Source: Schizophyllum amplum
Lineage: Eukaryota > Basidiomycota > Agaricomycetes > Agaricales > Schizophyllaceae
Assembly (NCBI GenBank): GCA_007026445.1
Contig: VDMD01000047.1
Span: 62,001 to 126,000 of the forward strand
Direction of reading: 5' to 3'
DNA length: 64,000 nucleotides
Translations under genes and position numbers: made by a program
Notes under the pieces: model-generated
The model's input: only the letters and a program-made list of their open reading frames with translations
The model's database searches: none
Told to the model about the DNA's origin: nothing
Part shown: positions 43,804-53,383 of the stretch, piece after piece
Numbering within the stretch: the first letter of the stretch is position 1
Layout: every line of letters begins with the position of its first letter

Positions 43804-45727
43804 ATGCAGCCGTGGTGGAACATGGCCACACAGTACAGTAACCCGTACAATATGGCGCCGCCTCGAATACCTACAGGGTACCAGCCCCCGTACAACGGTG
43901 CGCCACCCATCCCCAGGGCATGAACGTCAACCCGCAACAATGGCAGCGCGGCCGCTGGCAGTTCAATCCCGCCTACAACCCCGCCGCCGCTCAGCCCGCG
44001 CAAGCTCAACCTGCCCCCTGGGTTGCCGGAAACCAATGGAGTCAGCCGCGTCAGCCGCCAGCCCAGCAGCAGCAGAGTCAATCATACAATCCATATAAGC
44101 GGCAACCACGCGCCCCCAGCGCTGAATACCTCTCGTACAAGCTCTCCGACAATCCGCTCGGTCTTACGGACATGGCCTCGAGGTGCGCCACAATGCAAAT
44201 GAGGGAAAGCGCAGTAGCTAACACTGGCCATGCAGAGAAGAACTCTACGGTTCGAGCTCTGCGCAAACGCCTTGGGTCTGGGCCCCTACAGAGCTAGAGG
44301 ATGAAGATGAGGACGAAGACGAGGAGTCGGATAGTAGCCCTAGCGAAGGTCATGGCTCTAATCCGAGTCCTAGTCGACCCTCGTCGCAATCCTGGCATGG
44401 TTATGAGGGCGATAAGTTCCCGCCCAGCCTCAGGAATAAAGCATATCATGCATCCCGCCACCCGGGCGATCCTGCGCACGCCTCCGGCCAACATGGCTCG
44501 TCTACCGCATCAGCGTCAAGCTCGACGCGTCCGGGTAGCGCGGCGCCACAAACGCCGGAGCGCCCGGCAGCCCTTCAGCCGACGTTCTCCTCGAAGATCG
44601 TCGTGACGCCGAACTACTACCGCTCGCAGTCGCGCGCCTCATCCGCGATGGGCCAGTCGGCGTCCCACGACTCGTCGCTCTCGGAGCAGATGCAGCGCGT
44701 CACCATCTCCTCCGCCACCCCCACGCCGCTCGGGCGGCACTCGTCCATGCCCACCGTGCTCGAATCGAAGACGAGCCCGCCGAACATCATGGACTCGACG
44801 GTCACGCACGAGCCGGAGGCGATCCTCAGCCCGCTCCACATGAGCATGAAGCCGATGCAAGGTGCTAGCAGCCGCAGCGGGCTCACGCGTCATTCCTCAG
44901 TGCCGAGCGGCGCGCTCGACGCGATCCCCGAGATGCCCCCCGCGCTCTCAGCATCGTCAATAGCGGCCATGAGGCGCAAGAAGAGCCGGTCGAGCAGGCA
45001 CACGAGCCCGACGGCGGGCCCGTACGACGAGCTCGACCGCGAGCCGACGCCGCGGCAACAGCCGTCGAGGCAGGGCAATCCGCTCCCGCCGCCACCGCAA
45101 GAGACGCGCATACCGGTGCCGTACAGCCTGCCGCCTGCGCAGAGCGCGTCATCGGGCACGCGGGCGCGCACGGGGCACGGCGGTGGCGGCAGCGGCAGCC
45201 ACGACTATCGCGCACCGTCTGCGGCGGACCAGCGGCGCTCGTCGTCGTCCGCGGACCACAGGCCGGACTACCGCCCTGCGGAGTACCGCTCGCCGTCGTC
45301 GGCCGAGCACCGCCCCTCCTCCAAGAACCCGCTGCCCGCGCCGCCCGAGGAGTCGCGCTTCGTGCCGCCATCAATGATGTCGCCGCCGTCGGTGATGTCG
45401 CCGTCGTCGGGGCGCAAGCGGCGGCGGCGCGGGTACTGGAACCGGCGCGGGGACCACCTGACGGCGGACGGGTACCTGATTTACGCGCCGGCGAAGCACA
45501 GCTATCCGGGCGAGCTGCGGCACTATCCGGACGGGGAGAACGGGTATATGAACGAGGATGGAAGGACGGCGAGGTACTCGGCGACAAGGCCGGAGCTGCC
45601 GGAGAGCCTGCCGAGGCTGGGGAGGCCGCCTGATAGGCCGTATGAGAGTGTGAGTGGTTTGGGCTCTTTTTGGTGATGGGGTGAGCTGACGAGGTTTGGA
45701 TAGTTTTTGCAGTATGTGGAGGTGTGA
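43804..45727 (+). CDS. conserved agaricomycete protein of unknown function, one apparent frameshift
   Basis: Exons 43804..44182, 44236..45649, 45704..45727. The N-terminal MQPWWNMATQYSNPYNMAPP is Pro/Tyr/Gln-rich and runs out of frame at 43911-43918, where one C is missing: the frame must become PPIPQ-GMNVNPQQWQRG. Without correction translation could start at the in-frame ATG 43920 and give 566 residues. Features: MNVNPQQWQRGRWQFNPAYN, an acidic run (ELEDEDEDEDEESDS), a ~350-residue Ser/Pro/Arg-rich disordered middle with RRKKSRSSRH, and a conserved-looking C-terminal block RKRRRRGYWNRRGDHLTADG, YPGELRHYPDGENGYMNEDG, RPELPESLPRLGRPPDRPYES, FLQYVEV. I recall this C-terminal block in many mushroom proteins without a known function. 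The last 24-base exon replaces a read-through end and restores the ESFxxYV ending. Confidence 0.72.
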
Positions 45728-46391
45728 GGATGGTCCCGGGGACCCGGCATGCGAACGCACGACATCGACGACGGCAGTGACGACTGGTTTTGTGGCTCGT
45801 CGGACGAAGGTTACTCGCATACGTCAAGACTCACTCGCAGACGTGAAGGTTTACTTACACATACTCGAAGACTACTCACATCCTTGCATTTCCCCTGTCC
45901 TGAGGGCGACTAGCCCTTCTGCCCATCTTCCTCCTGTCCTCATCTCCCTTCTATCCATCCTGATCTCCATTTCCCCTGTTGGTTGTGTTCAATCCTGTTT
46001 GGTGGTTACATATATCATCTGAGTGTATACGTACACATGTATCGTCGCACTGTATATTTGCCATGTATCCGACATCTCTCACATATTACTCACTATGACC
46101 GTGTCAATTGTATGTTGTCTCGAATACAAGGACAGGTTCTGGTCGTCGCTTGGATGGGAGGGGCGTCGAGAGGATTGGCAGGTGCAGACGCTGTGCGGAG
46201 TAGTGGGGGTTGGATTGGTGAGAAGACGTCGCCCAAACAATATCTGGCACTTGAGCTCGTTGGATGGAATAGCTTGACAACAGGACTGGATGCACCGAAC
46301 AGCGTAGGAGGAACGTGAAAGCGCTCTAGTGATTTGGGTTACAATATGCTGCGCAGACAAGCCCCTCCACGAAGTACGACCGTCCAGGGCC
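45728..46391. other. intergenic between converging genes
   Basis: 3' flanks of the conserved unknown protein (+) and ATP synthase subunit K (-). No gene recognised. Confidence 0.5.
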
Positions 46392-46794
46392 TCAGTGCGT
46401 CTCCTTCTCTGACTCCTCGATGAAGCGCTTGATGCTGTCCATCCTGCCGTTAGTCGTCGACAACCTGGCCTTTTAACAGAAGAAAAACACGCGTACAATT
46501 GCTCTTCCTCGCTACACACAGCGTGTCAGCCTTCCGCACCGCACGAGAGCCGCACCGCAACGCACCTGGAGCCTGCAGATATGGGGACCATCTTCTCGAC
46601 CTTCTCGGCGATGGTCTTGGGCTGGTCCTTCTTGGAGCCTCCGGACGCGGCCATGGCGATCGCGGCGGTGCCGCCGAGGACGGCGATGGAGATGTACTCG
46701 CTCGCAATCTTTTTGCCGAAAAGGACGCTGGAAACGTGAGTACGGTGAGTGGGATGGCGGAGAAGGGAGGCGACACGGAGGCGTACTAAGACAT
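46392..46794 (-). CDS. ATP19: ATP synthase subunit K (Atp19-like)
   Basis: Four exons: 46794..46787 (8 bases), 46727..46566, 46511..46497 (15 bases), 46443..46392; 78 residues. The protein reads MSYVLFGKKIASEYISIAVL..., a Gly/Ala-rich hydrophobic helix (SIAVLGGTAAIAMAASGG), SKKDQPKTIAEKVEKMVPI, then the typical fungal ending SAGSSEEEQLMDSIKRFIEE. Subunit K/Atp19 is a small inner-membrane protein of the F1Fo dimer interface. The gene has one exon of 8 and one of 15 bases, so it is invisible to simple ORF search; phases agree throughout. Divergent from snurportin with 231 bases between start codons. Identification is by the LFGKxIxxEYx.. start and SSEEEQ end, remembered from fungal Atp19 proteins. 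Confidence 0.8.
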
Positions 46795-47025
46795 GGTGTT
46801 GGACGGTAAGATTCAGAAACGCACGAGCCGGCAAAGCGTGACACGGCCAGCTGTGACCCGATCCGTGCCGCCGACACGCGGGCACGTGCCGCTCATCAAC
46901 GCGTGTTTTCCTAATACTAATAGCAATAGTAAGTAGCATTGAACTTGCTTTGAACCATCACCGCGACGCGCAGAAGAGCGCTGATTTGTTCTCGATTGCG
47001 AGCTCCACAGGAACGCGATCTCTTC

Positions 47026-49042
47026 ATGGACAATAAGATGTCGGAATCTCCTCCTTCAGAGTTTAGCTCGCGGAAAGCGACGTTCAAACTCCCACCGAAC
47101 GCGGTGAGGGATAAGGTATCGTCGCAGGAGGCGCGACGGCAAAAGGTGCGTGTGCGCTCAATCAATGCCTTGATATCCGCATCTTACTCCGTATCGGTAG
47201 GCGCTAGAGGAGCAGAAGCGAGTGAGTCGACCACAACCTTGACCCGCGGTACCAGATCGAGCCTCATCAGCGACGCGCCGATAGGGTCGATTCAGCGCGG
47301 TTACAACTTGAAAGCTTTGCGAACATGACGCTCGACGACAACTCCTCCGATGAAGACCTACAGCCGTCTGTTGTCAAAAACAAAGGTGTTGCAGAGTACA
47401 AAACCATGCTGAACGAGGTGCGCTCCCCTGCGGTCGGCGCAACTCTGCGGAACTGATCACTCACCAGGAGGAGCCCATGGAACAGCAGCAGCAGCAAGAC
47501 CCGCCCGCCGATGATGGTCTCCCGACTCAGTTCACGGGCAAGGGCCGGCGGAGGAAGGGGAAGAAGAAGAAGCGCAAGGCCGCCCCGGAGCGCAAGCCGA
47601 ATCCCAAGTGGGCAGACAAGTGCATGTATGCAGAGCTGCTGGAGATGTCCGAGGACGCCCCGTGGGACGCGGACGGCATTCCGGACGATATTGAGACGGG
47701 TTGGGTTGCCGTGGCGCCTGTGCCCGTGGGCAAACGGTGCTTAGTGGTGACAGCGATGTCTAGCGGCGCGGCAGGAACCGGTACGTTGTCTTCCCGTTTC
47801 TTGTGAAAGGCATCTGAAGCGTATCTACAGTACCGAATACGACTCTGCGCTCAAGGCTACTGGGCAAGAGTCTAATGCCGCCGTTCCCCTCACCCTTGCC
47901 GCAGGCTACGGTCCTGGATTGCGTCCTAGACGATGGATGGAGAGATAATGGGATTTTGCACGTCCTCGACGTGCTCAAGTGGAAGGGACGCGACGTAACG
48001 GAGTGCGAGACTGCCTTTCGGTGTGTATGCGCATGCCTCATATGTATCTCCTCGCTCACCCAGGCCATCTGCAGATTATGGTGGAGAGACACCCGATTAT
48101 CAGAGCTTCCGCCATCAGTCACTGTCCCGTCCTCGACATCTGCCTTCCCTTCCGCCCCTTTCGTCTTCCGCTCCTCTTCCGCAACTGCTGCGACAGACGG
48201 GCTCAGTGGGGTTTCGGGCATCCCTCCGCTGTTGCCATCCACACCTCCAACGTCTACTCATCCGCCAACATCCACACATGCGAAAACATCTAATCACCCA
48301 CCTAGTCATGGCACAGACACATGTGAACAGCGCTTCGCCTACCCCGTCCTCTTTGTACCCATACCCTACCACAGAGACACAACCGTGTCTAATTTACTGA
48401 ACATGGTTCTCCCCTTGGCGCGCGCAACGAGGCAGATTGAGGTGCCGCCCATTCGACACGTGCAGATGCCTCTGCCATCGGGTGCGCCCGAGGCGCAGGG
48501 AGACATGGACGTCGATGCAGTAGACGTCAGTGCAGCGCCCCCACCACGCCCATCTTCTGCCCACCACCCCTCGTCTTCCCACCACCCATCGTCTACTCGC
48601 CCCGGCGCAACCATCAGCATCCACACGAGCATCACTACCGAGCCCCTGGTGCGCTCGTGCCCGTACCCTAACGGCGCGGATACTGCGGACGTGCTGCCCG
48701 ATGGGCTGCTACTTTACGTCGCTGAGGCGAGCTACGAGGCGGGAACGAGCCCGCTCAGCAGTTGGCTTCCGCTCAGGAGCTACGAGCGGCCAGAGTATCC
48801 GCACCCGGCGGGGGAGAGGGCGCAGGAGACGACACGGAATATGCAAGCGATCATGGGGTCGGGTGTGCAGCGGGGCCCGAATGACGGGCCGTTGGATGTC
48901 TTTACAAGGTCCGTTGACGTTCTTGGTTTTCCTTTGCGTTGATGGGTCGAGTGGGCGCTGACACGCGCGCAGGTTGATACAAAGGCGGTGGGAGTGGCGA
49001 CAAAGGATGCAGGGGCCAGGCGATGTGAATATGGAGGTTTGA
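47026..49042 (+). CDS. SNUPN: snurportin-1 (m3G-cap snRNP import adaptor)
   Basis: Seven exons: 47026..47145, 47201..47221 (21 bases), 47256..47417, 47468..47780, 47831..48020, 48075..48908, 48973..49042; 569 residues. Carries importin-beta to the trimethylguanosine cap of U snRNPs for nuclear import. The N-terminus has the importin-beta-binding region (KLPPNAVRDKVSSQEARRQK, ALEEQKRIEPHQRRADR). A Lys/Arg block GKGRRRKGKKKKRKAAPERK follows. The cap-binding domain contains WVAVAPVPVGKRCLVVT, GTVPNTTLRSRLLGKSLMPPF, VLDCVLDDGWRDNGILHVLDVLKWKG, CETAFRLWWRDTRL, VLFVPIPYHRDTT and DGLLLYVAEASYEAGTSPLSSW. The ending RLIQRRWEWRQRMQ is separate. Fungal length exceeds human (360) by disordered Ser/Pro/His inserts in exon 6. 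A second in-frame ATG lies at 47038. Confidence 0.88.
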
Positions 49043-49327
49043 CGGTTCACGCTACCAAAGGGCTTGACGATGCGTGCCATAACCCTTGAGTGGTCTTGGG
49101 CGCCATTTCCTTACGACTCACGACCCCGATCCCTGACAACCTACGACCTCGACGGTAGACGCGTCCCTTGCAATGCATCATACCGCGTCCTTGCAGTGGC
49201 TTGAAGATGGCCGGACCACAGTCACTGCTTTATATATGACTTTCCGTTGTGCGTCGTGTGCTCCTCCTGACGCCTCTCCGCATATGATACCCGCGCCCGA
49301 GTGGCCCTCTCGTACTAATCGCTTCGA

Positions 49328-50293
49328 ATGGCCAACCCGCCCGCAAGAGGACCGACGGACGCCAGGCGTTCCCGACGGCTAGCCAACAAGGCAGGTCGAG
49401 CCAACAACCAAGCAGCCGGATCTGCGACGCCACTCCCACCCTTAGCTCTGTCCCAGCTATCTGTTCCGGTGCCGCCTGCACCGCTACCGCAGCCGCCGCC
49501 CGTTTCGTTATCCCTGAAGCATGGGTCGCCACCACCGACGTGGGATGCAGCGATCGAGGAGTACGATCGGTGCGAGCAGCAGGGCAATATGGCTGAGGGC
49601 CTCGATGCCTTTATCGCCACGCTGCGCGAGATATACGACCAGGAGCTGGAGGCGTTGGAGCCTGACTCTGTGAAGGTCGCGCCCGCGCACGAATGGCGGC
49701 TGCCTGTGAGTGGCAAGGCCGGCAACAGCGACAGTATATCCGATGCCGCCAGGGAGAAGGACGAGGAGTCTACTGCGAGTCCACGTTGGCGTACCTGTTG
49801 GAATCCGACGAACTGCGCTGAAGGGACGCAGTCGACACCGACACCGACTACCGACGATGTGTCCCTTTTCCGCCGGACAACGGAGAGGGAGTCTTGCGCT
49901 GTCGTTAAACGTCCTCCTCCAAACGAGTTGGCGGCGAAGGCTGACGTCTCCGATGAAGTCGACCGCGTCGAAGGGACTCATAAGCCCTGCGCGAAGGTTT
50001 CTCCGAGTGTTCCCAAAGTGCATGTGCTGCCTGCAGAAGAGCCGACGCCGCCCCCTGCAGAAGAGCCAGCGCTTCGAGAGGTCGTGGCCACAGACGACCC
50101 TGGTCCTCGCGCGTCCGCACGCTCCCAAGATTGTGCTTCTCCTCTGAGAGACCGTTCCTTGCAGCTGGCATCGAGGGCTGTGCCATTGGTAACGTACTCA
50201 AAGAAGGGAAGGAAGAGGAAGGCGAGGGAGGAAGCAGGCGGTGACAGTGCCGTGCGGAAAGGGGGACGCAGTTGCATCTCGAATGTGAACTAG
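49328..50293 (+). CDS. uncharacterised basic/disordered protein
   Basis: Single open exon of 321 residues, starting MANPPARGPTDARRSRRLAN. It has an Arg/Ala-rich start, a Pro-rich stretch (LSVPVPPAPLPQPPPVS), one short segment that looks folded (TWDAAIEEYDRCEQQGNMAEGLDAFIATLREIYDQELEALE, probably helical, residues ~70-110), then an acidic Ser/Thr/Pro-rich tail ending in a basic nuclear-signal-like KKGRKRKAREE. I do not recognise a family. Codon use and lack of stops support coding, but no conserved domain does. Lies between snurportin and the methyltransferase. Confidence 0.55.
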   Translation: MANPPARGPTDARRSRRLANKAGRANNQAAGSATPLPPLALSQLSVPVPPAPLPQPPPVSLSLKHGSPPPTWDAAIEEYDRCEQQGNMAEGLDAFIATLREIYDQELEALEPDSVKVAPAHEWRLPVSGKAGNSDSISDAAREKDEESTASPRWRTCWNPTNCAEGTQSTPTPTTDDVSLFRRTTERESCAVVKRPPPNELAAKADVSDEVDRVEGTHKPCAKVSPSVPKVHVLPAEEPTPPPAEEPALREVVATDDPGPRASARSQDCASPLRDRSLQLASRAVPLVTYSKKGRKRKAREEAGGDSAVRKGGRSCISNVN

Positions 50294-50742
50294 AGGACGA
50301 TTGGCTGTTTCAAGAATCGACTGGAGGACGAGTGGTTGAAGCAGAGTGGGATAGCTCGATAATTATGTAGAATCGCAAGTACTGCGAATCGTACTTCGCT
50401 CATTTCTTGCTCATTTCTGTAGATTTGGGCCCGTGACTGGCTTACAGAAGAGCCACGGTCAAATCTGGGTCTGAGTCAGATCATAGATGACAACGGAATC
50501 TAAGTATCCCCATTCGGCCCTCAAGGGCTTCCTATTCGGAAAGTGAGGTGTTGCGGCGGACTCTATCGCAGGGTCTCGTTCTTCAGACATGCGGCTCCGT
50601 TGTTTCACCTATACTAACCTTACTTTACACGCTGACATCCTGGCTGTGAAATAAACTGGTTCATCTTGTTTATATTGCTGCATTCCAACTCGAAGTCTGC
50701 TTCAAACGCTGCCCCATCGGTAGCCACCCCTGCTCATCGACC
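50294..50742. other. intergenic
   Basis: Between the basic protein and the methyltransferase. No feature recognised. Confidence 0.5.
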
Positions 50743-51890
50743 ATGGAGGAAACACCGCGAACAATCATAAACGATGATCCCAATACTTGGGATATCGCCT
50801 GGTGCGTGCGATGCCTGGGATCTGCGACAACGTACCCGGATACGGGCTCGTACGGTTCGGCGTTTCTCGCGCGGGGACTACGCGTCCACAAAACCCCGTC
50901 CCATCCTCACGACTGTCATCCCAGGACACCGACATATAGCGACTTCACACCGATATATTTGCTGACTATGTAAACAGGAGAAAGAACATCACCCCTTGGG
51001 ACAAGGACAAGCCTCAGCCAGCCCTGCGCGAGGTTGTCGAGTCGGGTGCGGTCGAGCTGCCGAGAGGCGAGTCCAAGACGGCGCTCGTGCCCGGATGCGG
51101 TTCGGTGAGCGTGCTTTACCTGCTCGGTCTTGATGGGTGTAGCAAGATCGAGCAACGAATACTGAGCGCCAACGCGCAGGGCAATGATGTTGCGTACTTC
51201 GCTGCTACACTGGGAATCACCACTGTCGGCGTCGATGTCTCCGCAAAGGCCGTCGAGGTGGCGAACGAGTGAGTAGGGTTTCAGAATGGCCTAAATTTCG
51301 GTTGGGGCTTCGGACCTTCAGAGCCCTGTGGGCGTCGTCAGGCTTGTTGGTCGTCTTCAGGCTCGTTTGGTCGTCTTCAGGCTCTTTGGGCTGGTCGTCC
51401 GTCGTAGACCTGTTTGGGCGCCTTCAAACTCATCTGGCTGTCTGACACCCCGGTCTTGAACAGGAGACTCGCCGCGTCCGATGCAACGACGCGAGCTCTG
51501 GTGCAGTTCCAGGCAGCCGATTTTTTCAGCTTGACTGGCCAGTATGACCTGGTGTACGACTATACGTGAGCATAGACCCCACCTCACCCAAAGCCGCTCA
51601 ACTCGCCCACCTCCCCACGCAGCTTCTTCGTCGCCATCCCGCCCAAGCGGCGTGCAGAGTGGGCAGCACAGATGTCGCAACTGGTGCGGCGCGGTGGGCT
51701 GCTGATGACGCTCGTGTACCCGATCGCGGAGGCGGACAAGGGGTGGGGGCCGCCGTGGTTTTTGCGCCCAGAGCACTATGACGAGGTCCTTAGATCGGAG
51801 GAATGGGAGAAAGTCTGCGACGAGGCGCCCAAGGCGAGCGAAGGCGACCATATTGGGCGCGAGAGGATGGTGATCTGGCGCCGGGTCTGA
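50743..51890 (+). CDS. SAM-dependent thiol/halide methyltransferase-like protein (TPMT family)
   Basis: Five exons: 50743..50801, 50978..51104, 51180..51268, 51464..51565, 51623..51890; 214 residues, phases agree. Motifs of the TPMT superfamily: ITPWDKDKPQPALREVVESG, the SAM loop TALVPGCGSGNDVAYFAATLG, acidic VGVDVSAKAVEVANE (ribose contact), FQAADFFSLTGQYDLVYDYTFF, AIPPKRRAEWAAQM, GGLLMTLVYPIAEADKGWGPPW, and the ending ERMVIWRRV. Fungal and plant members methylate thiols, selenols or halide ions (giving CH3Cl or CH3SH); which applies here is unknown. It is the intact partner of the decayed copy 8.4 kb upstream on the same strand, so a tandem-like duplication is implied. Intron 3 (195 bases) is enlarged by short repeats. 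Slightly shorter than typical (about 220-290) members at the N-terminus. Confidence 0.87.
51331..51387. repeat. short intronic tandem repeat (~20-bp unit, 3 copies)
   Basis: TGGTCGTCTTCAGGCTCGTT and TGGTCGTCTTCAGGCTCTTT follow each other, preceded by a shorter related copy; inside intron 3 of the methyltransferase gene. Confidence 0.75.
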
Positions 51891-52028
51891 CGAGCTCTGG
51901 GGAATCGCCAAGACAGACGCGCATGTTGAAGAAATTAGAAGACAGCGTGCGATAAGCAATATGTACAAAGTACAAAATCCAGAGATGGATGGAGAATAAA
52001 TACCATAGCGAGTGTGAAAACGGCCCCT

Positions 52029-53258
52029 TCATGGGTCGACCTTCTTCTCCTTCCGTTCGATGAGATCCACCCACTTGCGCGGGAACCAGCCTTCGCGGCC
52101 GTCCCGCGTCCTGCCCTTCCACCACTCCCCGTCGGGCACCTCCAATCGCGGGTCGACCTCTGCACCCGTCCGCGGGTCCAGCTTGCCCATGACTGCAACG
52201 ATCTCGTTCTCCTTCAGGCCGAGTTCATTCTGGTTTGTCGGCTCGAATGGGTACAGGGCGCGCGCGAACGTCAGCTTGGCCGGATCGAGAGGCGACAGCG
52301 GGGAGCCGGGTATGCCCAGCAGAGCCTGCTGCTCCTGCTGCCGCTTGGCGAGTATGCGAATGAGCTTCGTCATGGCATACGGAATGCCGAGGACGGCGAG
52401 CAAGAAGATGAAGATGGGCTTCTTGCTGATCTTTTGCGGGGGACCGCCGGGGCCGCCTGCCGCAGGGATGGGGCGGCCGTTGACGAAGTCGCGGAACTCG
52501 CCCTCGAGGCGGGCGGCGCCGGCGGGGCGACCGGTGAGCGTCTCGCGCATCCAGCGAACGAGGCCGAAGAGCCCGAGCACGCTCCCGAGGGCGTTGCGCA
52601 AGTGGCCGAATTGCTCGATGACGCCGACCATGGCGAAGAAGCTGGAGTGGGTCGCCATGAAGGTGGACTCAAGCATCTGCGCGACGCCGGAGAAGGTCTG
52701 CACGATGGACTGGATGAGGCCGAAGGTCTGCTGTGTGGTGGACTCGAGGGTTTGTGTGAGGGAGGGTATTGGCTGGCCGTTGGCATCCAGCTGGGGTTGG
52801 CCGGGGAACATGCCCCCCATTCCGCCGTAGCCCATACCCATGCCCATACCACCGTAGCCCATACCACCACCATATCCACCATATCCCATCCCGCCATAGC
52901 CGCCGTATGACGATCCCATCCCGCCGTATGTTGAACCTATACCGCCGTATGTCGATCCCATACCGCCGTACCCGCCGTACCCTCCATAACTGCTGCCGTA
53001 CCCTCCAAGCGTCGACGTCCCAAGCCGTGAGTAGGGTGACGCGCCATATGAGGAATACGGCGCTATCGCAGATGAAGTCGCTCCTGGAACCGAGAGGGCG
53101 GTCGGTCTTTCCGGGACAGACGGTGCGACTCCCTCTTGAGCGCCCCCCGAAGCTGATGCAGTCGCTGCTGATCTTTGCGGGGCCGACATTGATGTTGTGA
53201 GAACGGGAGCAGGGGCAATAGAGCCAGCGCGTTCCCAGGGCTTTGGTGGTGAGACCAT
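52029..53258 (-). CDS. PEX13: peroxin-13 (peroxisomal import docking protein)
   Basis: Single exon from ATG 53258 (MVSPPKPWERAG); the frame is open to an earlier ATG at 53348, but the MVSPPKPWE start is the typical Pex13 beginning. 409 residues. Order: Pro/Ser-rich N-terminus; YG-rich repeat (residues ~75-150, units SxYGGYGGMG/GMGYGG); the Pex13 membrane region with TQQTFGLIQSIVQTFSGVAQML, HSSFFAMVGVIEQFGHLRNALG and LLAVLGIPYAMTKLIRIL; and a C-terminal SH3 domain (FARALYPFEP, ELGLKENEIV, WWKGRTRDGREGWFPRKWV). Pex13 acts with Pex14 and Pex17 in import of matrix proteins carried by Pex5/Pex7. YG-rich segments of Pex13 are known to form the gel-like conduit of the pore. Divergent from ORC2 with 125 bp between starts. 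Confidence 0.95.
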   Translation of the reverse strand: MVSPPKPWERAGSIAPAPVLTTSMSAPQRSAATASASGGAQEGVAPSVPERPTALSVPGATSSAIAPYSSYGASPYSRLGTSTLGGYGSSYGGYGGYGGMGSTYGGIGSTYGGMGSSYGGYGGMGYGGYGGGMGYGGMGMGMGYGGMGGMFPGQPQLDANGQPIPSLTQTLESTTQQTFGLIQSIVQTFSGVAQMLESTFMATHSSFFAMVGVIEQFGHLRNALGSVLGLFGLVRWMRETLTGRPAGAARLEGEFRDFVNGRPIPAAGGPGGPPQKISKKPIFIFLLAVLGIPYAMTKLIRILAKRQQEQQALLGIPGSPLSPLDPAKLTFARALYPFEPTNQNELGLKENEIVAVMGKLDPRTGAEVDPRLEVPDGEWWKGRTRDGREGWFPRKWVDLIERKEKKVDP

Positions 53259-53383
53259 CTCTCTTGTTTGTCGCTGCTGCCCGCGATGACCGTCGAGGAA
53301 AAGGCGCAAACAGGTGATACCGTACTCCGGACCGGTGGATCCCCGCATTGCTCACGTGACTGCTCCAACTGAAAACGCGGCCT

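Noticed and set aside
52014..52910. 298-codon plus-strand frame opposite PEX13
   Set aside because: Antisense shadow; PEX13 on the minus strand has an SH3 domain and clear family motifs.
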